From the NCBI RefSeq assembly GCF_007990635.1, contig NZ_AP019846.1, positions 1,674,001 through 1,738,000 on the forward strand: a stretch of DNA of 64,000 nucleotides. The letters are read 5' to 3'. How positions within the stretch are numbered: the stretch's first letter is position 1; the number at the start of each line of letters is the position of its first letter. Position numbers and translations under genes: made by a program. Origin of the DNA: Leptotrichia hongkongensis. GTDB lineage: Bacteria > Fusobacteriota > Fusobacteriia > Fusobacteriales > Leptotrichiaceae. Shown here piece by piece: positions 44,564 to 50,724 of the stretch. A model generated the notes under the pieces. The model did not search any database, had not been told where the DNA came from, and worked only from the letters and a program-made list of their open reading frames with translations.

Positions 44564-45502
44564 CTATCTCCATTTCCCAATAGCTAAGTAAGACGCAGAA
44601 ACGCTTCCAGGAGCATTTGTTCTAGCTTTAAATGCTGTTCCACTTATTGTTTCTCCTGAAGCTATATAGGCACCTCCATTTACAGTGAGTACCAAGGAAA
44701 CAATCCCCCCTAAATTTGTTCCGTAATTGTTCATAGTTCCTGCTGGACTTGCTATGCAAGTTCCAAATCCTAGAATAATCCCATTTGAAAATTTAATGTG
44801 ATTATTTCCGATTTCTAATAACCCTTCTACCCTATCTGAAATTGGCTTATTGCTTATTGCCCTAAATTTTGTAGCATCGTTATATGTCAAATTTGTATTC
44901 TCTATACATTCATAATAGAACTTAGTCACACTATCAAAGTAAAATTTCCCTTTTACTTTGTTTCCTGTGTCCTGAATATTTCCGCCAAATTGCAATCCTA
45001 GAATTTCAGCTAATCTCGAACTAAATAAATAATTTTCATCCGCATATTTTTTAGTAATATATGTTATGCTTGGGTCAATAATAGCCGTCACATTTGCCAC
45101 TTGATCTACAATAATCGTATCTACATATTCAATCTCTACGACATTGTTAGCCGAAAAAGGCGGCACAAAATCTGGACTAGTCGAAATATTGTAAGCATAA
45201 AGTATTTCAACGTTATCATTTCCGTGTGCAAATATTCCTAACTCTTTGATATAAAACCCTGTTGTTACTGATTTATTAGTCAATAAAGCGTTAATTTCAC
45301 AAGTTCCATTTCTTTTTACGTTTATATTTAAAATTGGCAATGTTGTGATTTGATTGACTAATGCTGTCCTTTCTCTTTCAGAAGTTAATGATGTTCCATC
45401 TCCTATCCCCATTTTAGTGAATGTTATTGTTTCTCCTGCCAATCCTTTTGCTAATAGTTCTCTTCCTTTTTCCGTTAAAATAAATCCATTAAATTTTGCC
45501 AT
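44564..45502 (-). CDS. Phage tail-collar fibre protein
   Basis: 312 residues. The N-terminus (AKFNGFILTEKGRELLAKG, then ITFTKMGIGDG) is the tail-collar fibre domain that attaches fibres to the P2-type baseplate. The middle is beta-rich with a shaft-like TYITKKYADENYLFS, and the end is a glycine- and alanine-rich tip. Short for a fibre, so the receptor-binding part is compact. It follows the gpI-like gene, as in P2 (I then H). Confidence 0.85.
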   Translation of the reverse strand: MAKFNGFILTEKGRELLAKGLAGETITFTKMGIGDGTSLTSERERTALVNQITTLPILNINVKRNGTCEINALLTNKSVTTGFYIKELGIFAHGNDNVEILYAYNISTSPDFVPPFSANNVVEIEYVDTIIVDQVANVTAIIDPSITYITKKYADENYLFSSRLAEILGLQFGGNIQDTGNKVKGKFYFDSVTKFYYECIENTNLTYNDATKFRAISNKPISDRVEGLLEIGNNHIKFSNGIILGFGTCIASPAGTMNNYGTNLGGIVSLVLTVNGGAYIASGETISGTAFKARTNAPGSVSASYLAIGKWR

Positions 45503-45512
45503 AATTTACCTC

Positions 45513-46151
45513 CTATCTTATTTCTCTTAGAACTCTTGTTCTGTGTACTGTTCCAAAATTTTCTGTTATAATTTCATTTGGAATATTTATGTCAGTTGAG
45601 TTCAAGTAATATTTCTTTTTATTTTTTTCAACGAAACCATAATAATTTGTCTTTTCTTCTTTTCTTAAAAGCCTTATTCCTTCAAGCCAAGAACGAATAT
45701 TTTTATACTGCTCTACAACTTCAATTATTTTCTTGTAGCCTTCATAATCTGATAAATTCCCATCTGTATTTACTTTAAAATATCCAGGATTTCCTCCATA
45801 TTTAAACCATTCTATTATTTCAACGTTTCCATTAAATAATATTTCACATATTTCTTTAATTCCGCCTACAGTCCCTTTGTTAAAGTGTGAAAAAACAGAC
45901 CTTTTTATTAATTTTATTTTAGTATCTCTTGTGATATTAGAATCAATGTAATCAACATGATATTCCCACATCAAAAAATCTAATTCTACATCATTTAACT
46001 CTGATAACTCCAAAAAAAATTTTCTTTTAATCGCTTCATGCTTCTTTTTGATAGCAAAATTTATTGATTCATATATCCAATGCGTCGTTTTATCATTCAA
46101 AGTTGATTTTGCTGCTATATCAGTTAATTTTAAATCATCAATAGTTATCAT
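45513..46151 (-). CDS. Phage tail protein I (P2 gpI-like)
   Basis: 212 residues. Baseplate component linking fibre and baseplate. The helical N-terminal part holds LPILAWEWHVD-like sequence (here ELDFLMWEYHVDYID), and the segment HFNKGTVGGIKEICEILF near 88 is characteristic of the family. It overlaps the J gene by four bases (start inside its end). P2 order J-I-H is preserved. Confidence 0.88.
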   Translation of the reverse strand: MITIDDLKLTDIAAKSTLNDKTTHWIYESINFAIKKKHEAIKRKFFLELSELNDVELDFLMWEYHVDYIDSNITRDTKIKLIKRSVFSHFNKGTVGGIKEICEILFNGNVEIIEWFKYGGNPGYFKVNTDGNLSDYEGYKKIIEVVEQYKNIRSWLEGIRLLRKEEKTNYYGFVEKNKKKYYLNSTDINIPNEIITENFGTVHRTRVLREIR

Positions 46152-47266
46152 ATATTTTCAACTCCTAAATAATTGCTTGTAACACTTGTATTCTCTGCTA
46201 TTTCATTAAAATCTAAAACTCTAAATGTTGGACTTCTTAATACAACTCTTTTTACTCCAGCTAATTTTAGTAACTTTATAAGCTCGTCTGGATTAATATC
46301 TCTGCCCATTTTATTTTGTTGCCAAATCTTAAAATCTTTCACGGCTTTTTCAACATTATTTTTAATAACATTTACAAGCGTTTCATTAGATTTATCAATG
46401 TAGTAGTCAAAATCAATTGTGTATGATGTTTTTATTGCCTGTTTTACTGTTACATTATCCGTTAGAGGTCTTATATTATCAGTATTCAGCATTTCTTCAA
46501 TTCTCTTTTTTAGCTCATTTGTTAGTGTCAGAGAATCAGTTAAAACATAAATATCCACATTTGTTGCACTTGGACTATACGCTACAACATCAACAATATT
46601 CGTACTTGTCGACTTAGCCCAAAATTCATAAGCTCCTTTACTTCCAGCTGTTGTAAACGATTCAGGGATTTCTCTGATTCTAGCTCTATAATTATCGTCT
46701 TGCTCTATTTCAGCTCCATTATTTGATGCTGTAATGTTCTCGACTTTATCGTAATGTGGAAAAATGTCGACCATCGTGTTAATTTGTCCGACTGGAATAT
46801 CATTTCCAACAGTTCCTGATGTGTTGCAAGTTGCGATTCCATCTACATATAAATCGCCTTTCTCTATTTTATATTGTTCATCTGTTGAAAAATACAACTC
46901 ATTGTATTGAATCCTTGACCCTTTCGGAATTATTATATCCGTTACTTGAATATCAGTAATATAAAATCTAAATGTCGCCACGGCTGGTTGTTCTACAAGT
47001 CTTTTACCTCTATTTCCGTAAAACTCTCCTTTCAAATCTAGCCGCTCATTTCTTGCAAATCTTAAATAATTCTGTTTCATTTCATCGTTGTATTTTTCTT
47101 CTCTTAATCCAAATAAATACGCTACTGTTTCAAAAATCAATGTCTCTGGGCTTGATTCTGTAAGCTTTCTTCCACTTAATTCCTGAAATTTATCAATCAT
47201 ATCTCTTTTAAGTTTCCATGAATCAGCATCTATAATTTCATAATTTTCATCTATCTGTTCACTCAA
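46148..47266 (-). CDS. Baseplate protein J
   Basis: 372 residues. Wedge protein of the contractile-tail baseplate. Family features are FYITDIQVTDIIIPKGSRI-like strands near 105 (shown in part), the DNYRARIREIPESFTTAGSKGA segment near 195 (in pieces DDNYRARI and TTAGSKGAYEFWA) and a late NPDELIKLL. It overlaps gpW-like gene by eight bases upstream and gpI by four bases downstream. Confidence 0.9.
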   Translation of the reverse strand: MSEQIDENYEIIDADSWKLKRDMIDKFQELSGRKLTESSPETLIFETVAYLFGLREEKYNDEMKQNYLRFARNERLDLKGEFYGNRGKRLVEQPAVATFRFYITDIQVTDIIIPKGSRIQYNELYFSTDEQYKIEKGDLYVDGIATCNTSGTVGNDIPVGQINTMVDIFPHYDKVENITASNNGAEIEQDDNYRARIREIPESFTTAGSKGAYEFWAKSTSTNIVDVVAYSPSATNVDIYVLTDSLTLTNELKKRIEEMLNTDNIRPLTDNVTVKQAIKTSYTIDFDYYIDKSNETLVNVIKNNVEKAVKDFKIWQQNKMGRDINPDELIKLLKLAGVKRVVLRSPTFRVLDFNEIAENTSVTSNYLGVENI

Positions 47267-47573
47267 TGTTTACCACCTCAATTCCTAATTCAATGTCAAA
47301 ATCATTATTATATGTATCTTTCATAATGATTCTAGTTTGTCTTAAAACAGCCCTTGGCTCGTATTCTCTTATAATTTTAGTCAAGTGGCTTGTGACCCTA
47401 TTCTGCACAACATTAATGTTCTTATCAATCAAATCACTGTCAAATGCAAAATCTCGATTGAGTGGCTGTTCTTCTTTGCAAACTCTTAAAATCATTCCTA
47501 CGTTTGTAACTACTTCTTCTAAAGTGTTCTTCGGATTATAATTTATTTCTTCAGAACTATTTACTGTTATCAT
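47259..47573 (-). CDS. Baseplate protein W, GP25/lysozyme-like wedge
   Basis: 104 residues. The gp25-like pattern is RDFAFDSDLIDKN near 40, then YEPRAVLRQTRI near 70. It forms the inner baseplate wedge with J. Overlaps the upstream U-like gene by 17 bases and J by eight, a tightly packed cassette. Confidence 0.88.
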   Translation of the reverse strand: MITVNSSEEINYNPKNTLEEVVTNVGMILRVCKEEQPLNRDFAFDSDLIDKNINVVQNRVTSHLTKIIREYEPRAVLRQTRIIMKDTYNNDFDIELGIEVVNIE

Positions 47574-48087
47574 TATTTACAGCCTCCTTCTGCTCATTCT
47601 CGATGTCATCTTGATTCTCTTCAGTGACTTGCTGATTTTTTTGTATTTTTCTTTGTTCAATTAATTGATTATACAACTTAGGATTTTTAATATACTCTTT
47701 AAGCGTAATATTCAACTTAACAACATCAAATCCACCCTCTTCTTTGTTAAAATAACTGCTTTCTTCTGATAATTCTGTTATCAAAAAAGGGTATTCGCCA
47801 AATACTTGACCACCAAAGACTAGATTAGCATATTCTCCAAGCTCAAGCATTTGCTTGATTGTATCTAGTTCTTCTTTCAAAGTAGTCTGTTGTATTAAAG
47901 ATGATACCAAAGTCATTGTAAAACTAACTTCTAGTAAATCTCTACCTTGGAATCTTAACATTCCAGGACCGTAAATTGCTTGATGTTCCGATATTTTAGC
48001 CTTGTATGATCTGCTTATTTGATTATTAAGCGATACAATCTGATCTTCTGACGCTTCAAAAATTACATCTCCAAAACTTCCTATCAT
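47557..48087 (-). CDS. Phage tail protein U (P2 gpU-like)
   Basis: 176 residues. N-terminal GSFGDVIFEAS and a central RFQGRDLLEVSFTMTLV fit the GpU family of tail completion/baseplate proteins. The tail after residue 140 is a hydrophilic Gln/Asn/Glu-rich extension (EENQDDIENEQKEAVNN) not needed by the family. Overlaps gpV by four bases. Confidence 0.75.
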   Translation of the reverse strand: MIGSFGDVIFEASEDQIVSLNNQISRSYKAKISEHQAIYGPGMLRFQGRDLLEVSFTMTLVSSLIQQTTLKEELDTIKQMLELGEYANLVFGGQVFGEYPFLITELSEESSYFNKEEGGFDVVKLNITLKEYIKNPKLYNQLIEQRKIQKNQQVTEENQDDIENEQKEAVNNDNSK

Positions 48088-48533
48088 TGCGGACCTCCAG
48101 TCATATCTCCGCCAGCAGTTACTCCATCATGTTTATGTGTATTAAGATTAATGCTTCCACCAGTTTTTGTAGTTCCACTGACTTCTAAATCTCCATTAAT
48201 TAAAATCTTGCCAATATTCAAAGTCAACGTATTTTTATCGTAGCTCCAGCTTCCGCCATCAGAAAAAGTCTTTTTTACTTCACTCTCGCTACTAGAAGCA
48301 CCACGCATAGGACAACCAAGCACAACTCCCTGTTCAGGCATTTCTGAAAAAAATAAGCAATAAACAGTCTGTCCTAGTCCAAGTGTATAATTATCACTGT
48401 GGCTTTCAGAATAAGGAACTAACACATTAAGCCAGTCCGTTGTTTTATCATCATCGCCCTTTAACAACACTCTTACTTTTCCAGTTTTTGAATCTATCGC
48501 ACTTACTTCTCCTGCTTTTAATGTTTCAATCAA
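48084..48533 (-). CDS. Baseplate assembly protein V (spike)
   Basis: About 149 residues. I place the start at TTG 48533-48531, behind GGCAGG. The longer frame to 48,575 begins inside a terminator tail. OB-fold (VSAIDSKTGKVRVLL), then a beta-helical spike and the tip sequence THKHDGVTAGG, where the HxH motif binds iron at the apex. It is the membrane-piercing spike. A terminator and the toxin-like cassette lie directly upstream, so gpV transcription must pass or bypass them. Confidence 0.88.
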   Translation of the reverse strand: MIETLKAGEVSAIDSKTGKVRVLLKGDDDKTTDWLNVLVPYSESHSDNYTLGLGQTVYCLFFSEMPEQGVVLGCPMRGASSSESEVKKTFSDGGSWSYDKNTLTLNIGKILINGDLEVSGTTKTGGSINLNTHKHDGVTAGGDMTGGPQ

Positions 48534-48563
48534 TTTAACCACCTGCCTTATCACTTTTTGTAA

Positions 48564-48598
48564 CAAAAAAATCACAGCTAAATTAATAACTGTGATAA
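48564..48598 (-). terminator. Terminator closing the toxin-like cassette, upstream of gpV
   Basis: ATCACAG / CTGTGAT, 12-base loop, seven T on the minus strand. Nearly identical to the chromosomal hairpin at 12,358-12,396. It faces into the baseplate genes, so late transcription needs read-through or antitermination. Confidence 0.75.
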
Positions 48599-48609
48599 TA
48601 GTTTTTATA

Positions 48610-48637
48610 TTGACTTTTTTCCAAAATATGCTATAAT
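48610..48637 (+). promoter_or_regulatory. Plus-strand promoter of the antisense RNA
   Basis: TTGACT (48,610-48,615), 16-base spacer, TATAAT (48,632-48,637). It points against all surrounding phage genes. Confidence 0.75.
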
Positions 48638-48642
48638 ATAAT

Positions 48643-48695
48643 CAAATAAAATTCGATTATGTTCAAGCCCTCGTTGTTGGGCTTATTTTTTTTTG
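48643..48695 (+). ncRNA. Convergent antisense RNA, putative type I antitoxin
   Basis: From the plus-strand promoter the RNA would begin near 48,643 and end at a terminator: AAGCCC (48,665-48,670), loop TCGTTGTT, GGGCTT (48,679-48,684), then ATTTTTTTTTT. Length is about 50 bases. It overlaps the stop codon of the second peptide gene. Its 14-base segment TTCGATTATGTTCA and 12-base segment CCTCGTTGTTGG recur at 48,960-48,973 and 48,855-48,866. It is therefore complementary to the start and stop regions of the first peptide's mRNA. Confidence 0.65.
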
Positions 48696-48787
48696 CTTTT
48701 TTTCCATTTTATAAACTTTATAGTCCAGAAAGTGCAGAATAAAATTATTATCGTTATTGATAATACCAGTTGTATTTTTTCATACAT
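48683..48787 (-). CDS. Hydrophobic peptide 2 of the toxin-like cassette, 34 residues
   Basis: ATG 48787-48785, AGAGG nine bases upstream, stop at 48,683-48,685. Residues 1-4 are polar, 5-23 form one membrane helix (IQLVLSITIIILFCTFWTI) and the end is strongly basic (KFIKWKKSKKK). This is the form of type I toxins and small holin-like peptides. Its 3' end and stop codon are fully complementary to the antisense RNA. Confidence 0.65.
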   Translation of the reverse strand: MYEKIQLVLSITIIILFCTFWTIKFIKWKKSKKK

Positions 48788-48822
48788 AATAGCTACCTCT
48801 TTCTATTTTTTTATTAAAGTGT

Positions 48823-48866
48823 AGAGAAAAGGCTAGAGGGTTTGGCAACCATAGCCTCGTTGTTGG
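48823..48866 (-). terminator. Possible terminator of the first peptide's RNA
   Basis: On the minus strand AGGCTA and TAGCCT enclose an inner GGTT/AACC stem, followed by TTTTCTCT. It would end the toxin-1 transcript at about 180 bases, with read-through giving peptide 2. Confidence 0.5.
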
Positions 48867-48974
48867 TTATTTCTTCTTGTCGTTTCCGTCTTTATACTCT
48901 TTGTATATCATATATACAAATTGTAATATTGTACAGATACTGGCAAGTAGATGAATTTTTTCGATTATGTTCAT
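48867..48974 (-). CDS. Hydrophobic peptide 1 of the toxin-like cassette, 35 residues
   Basis: ATG 48974-48972 (or GTG two codons earlier) behind AAAGGAGG. The sequence is MNIIEKIHLLASIC, a hydrophobic stretch to about residue 24, then YKEYKDGNDKKK. One membrane helix and a charged tail, as in Fst/Ldr-type toxins. The start region (TGAACATAATCGAA in the mRNA) and the bases just after the stop (CCAACAACGAGG) are the exact complements of two segments of the antisense RNA. Confidence 0.65.
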   Translation of the reverse strand: MNIIEKIHLLASICTILQFVYMIYKEYKDGNDKKK

Positions 48975-49009
48975 TACCACATATCCTCCTTTCCGTTCTC
49001 TACAGAACT

Positions 49010-49038
49010 ATTATATTGCACCTCTTGGAATTTGTCAA
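49010..49038 (-). promoter_or_regulatory. Perfect-consensus sigma-70 promoter of the toxin-like cassette
   Basis: On the minus strand TTGACA (plus 49,033-49,038), 17 bases, TATAAT (plus 49,010-49,015). All 12 consensus positions match, giving a leader of about 30 bases before peptide 1. The strongest promoter I see in the window. Confidence 0.88.
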
Positions 49039-49086
49039 TGTATCATCACAGTTATTATATTTAATTGTAATTGTCCTATAAATAAT

Positions 49087-49635
49087 TTACTTCTTCTTAT
49101 TTCTAGCTTTTCGTCCTCTTTTCTTGCTAGAACTCTTACCACTTCTACCTTTTCTGCCTTTAGATTTAGCCTGTTTTTCTGCTTCTTTTTGCCGTTGCTC
49201 CTCTTTAGTCTGGGCAATCGCATTTTGTTCGGCATTTTCTCTTGCTCCAAGTTTCATAGCATTGATTTCACAAGCGTAGTCACCAGTTACATTATGCGTT
49301 ACTTTATCTATTACATATTTACCTTCAAATTTTCCCCAGCTCTCATCTAGTTCTATTATTGCTCCTGCCAAATATTTAGTATTTCCATCAACATTTAAAG
49401 TTATCTGAAATTCCTGTTTCATGTTTTCTTTTAATGTCTTTTTAGCTACTTTCTTGGCTGTACTTTTCCCTTTCGTCTTAACTTTTAAAGTTTTTTCTTT
49501 TTTACTTCTGCCCTTTTTACCTTCGGCTTTATTTTTTAACTTCTCTTTCGATTCCTTAACTGTTTTTCCTTTTTTGGAAGAATTTTTACTTCCTGTTTTT
49601 TTACTTTTTTCCTTTTTAAAAGACGCATAACTCAT
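49087..49635 (-). CDS. C-terminal half of tail protein D (late control D family), separate gene
   Basis: 182 residues. Residues 1-70 are a very lysine-rich, low-complexity stretch. Residues 73-130 contain the end of the D fold (GAIIELDESWGKFEGKYVIDKVTHNV), and a second Lys/Arg/Ser-rich tail closes the protein. In P2 these parts form one polypeptide (gpD, a baseplate hub protein). Here it has its own ATG and ribosome site (GAGGTAAAAA) four bases after the N-terminal gene. Confidence 0.7.
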   Translation of the reverse strand: MSYASFKKEKSKKTGSKNSSKKGKTVKESKEKLKNKAEGKKGRSKKEKTLKVKTKGKSTAKKVAKKTLKENMKQEFQITLNVDGNTKYLAGAIIELDESWGKFEGKYVIDKVTHNVTGDYACEINAMKLGARENAEQNAIAQTKEEQRQKEAEKQAKSKGRKGRSGKSSSKKRGRKARNKKK

Positions 49636-49645
49636 TTTTTACCTC

Positions 49646-50500
49646 TTATTTTTTCTTGGATTTAACCTTTTTGCTAGACTTCTTGTTTTTAGAAGATTTG
49701 TTATTGTTCTTTGATTTTTTATTTTCTGATGATTTTTCTTCTGAGCTTTCAGTTGTAACTTGATTACGTTTTTCAAGCTCTTTTTTTGTAATAATTTCCT
49801 TAATAACTTTTTTCTTGTCAGGATCATAATAGGAAACTTCAACTTTGTCATAAATTTCCTTATTTTTCTTTTTCAAGCTGAAACTTCTTATTCTTTCATC
49901 ATTAATGTTAAAAAGCTCAACAGTATCATTCTTTTCCATTTCTTCGTCATCAAAAATGATTATCTTGTCATCAGATACCTTCATATTTAATCCAGTTTCC
50001 TTAACAACTCTATTAATAAAAGCTAAATCTGTTTCCTGATTTTGGTCAAGTCTTTCAAAAAATTCGTTATCTGCATATATTTCCGCATTCATTTCATGCT
50101 TATTGGCAATCTGTGTAACAAGCTCTTTTAGAGTTATCCTTTCCCAAGCAACACTATTCTTTTGGTCTCGAATATTCTGGTCTAATGGTAAAGCTAAGCA
50201 TTTCAGATTAAGCCTGTTATTTTCAAAAGTTGGCTCATCTACATAAAACGTTCCCAAATCCAAAAAATTAGTTTCATTTTCCAGCTCTTCATGAATCCCA
50301 ACAAGTAATTGAGCGTTCTCGTCAGGATACCATTCTTTAAGCCAGCGATAATCTAAATTTTCCAGTTCCAGCTCCAAGTCATCTATTGCATTCTTAGAAT
50401 TATCAGTATAGTTTAGAGATGAAATAGAATGGGCTATCTCATCAGAAATATCAACTTTATTAAAAATAACAATTACTCTTATGTTCCTAGCAAAAGCCAC
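49646..50500 (-). CDS. N-terminal part of tail protein D (late control D family)
   Basis: 284 residues. The hub-protein fold is recognisable from VIVIFNKVDISDEI through LKCLALPLDQNIRDQKN and the FINRVVKETGLNMKV segment near 165. After DKVEVSYYDPDKKK (about 220) the family would continue into its last domain. Instead the protein ends in about 40 residues of Ser, Lys, Asn and Glu (low complexity). The missing domain is encoded by the next gene. Confidence 0.8.
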   Translation of the reverse strand: MAFARNIRVIVIFNKVDISDEIAHSISSLNYTDNSKNAIDDLELELENLDYRWLKEWYPDENAQLLVGIHEELENETNFLDLGTFYVDEPTFENNRLNLKCLALPLDQNIRDQKNSVAWERITLKELVTQIANKHEMNAEIYADNEFFERLDQNQETDLAFINRVVKETGLNMKVSDDKIIIFDDEEMEKNDTVELFNINDERIRSFSLKKKNKEIYDKVEVSYYDPDKKKVIKEIITKKELEKRNQVTTESSEEKSSENKKSKNNNKSSKNKKSSKKVKSKKK

Positions 50501-50502
50501 TT

Positions 50503-50724
50503 CTATTCACCCCTTTTCCAAGGTGGCAAACTTGTATCATTATTACTTTCTTCAGCAATTTCAGGAAGAATAATTGGAACATTTGCGTCAAAGACGGCGA
50601 TGTCGATTAAAGCTAAATTACTTCTAACAAGGTCATGATAATAGCCTTCACTTCTGTAAACTCTATAAGCTATCAAATCCCAAGTGTCACCACTTTGTGT
50701 CCTGTAAACTCTAACGTTAGCCAT
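50503..50724 (-). CDS. Tail protein X (P2 gpX-like, LysM-type)
   Basis: 73 residues: VYRTQSGDTWDLIAYRVYRSE is the LysM-like gpX sequence, followed by a proline-rich end (NVPIILPEI). Small baseplate/hub component that sits between tape measure and D, the P2-type order. Abuts the tape measure gene by one base. Confidence 0.9.
   Translation of the reverse strand: MANVRVYRTQSGDTWDLIAYRVYRSEGYYHDLVRSNLALIDIAVFDANVPIILPEIAEESNNDTSLPPWKRGE

Noticed and set aside
48533-48575. Longer N-terminus for baseplate protein V
   Set aside because: The extra codons begin inside the terminator's T-run and lack a ribosome site; the TTG at 48,533 is better placed.
49639-49851. 70-codon lysine-rich frame overlapping the D gene
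   Set aside because: Out-of-frame reading of the Ser/Lys-rich low-complexity tail of the N-terminal D gene; high A content produces Lys/Asn codons in several frames.
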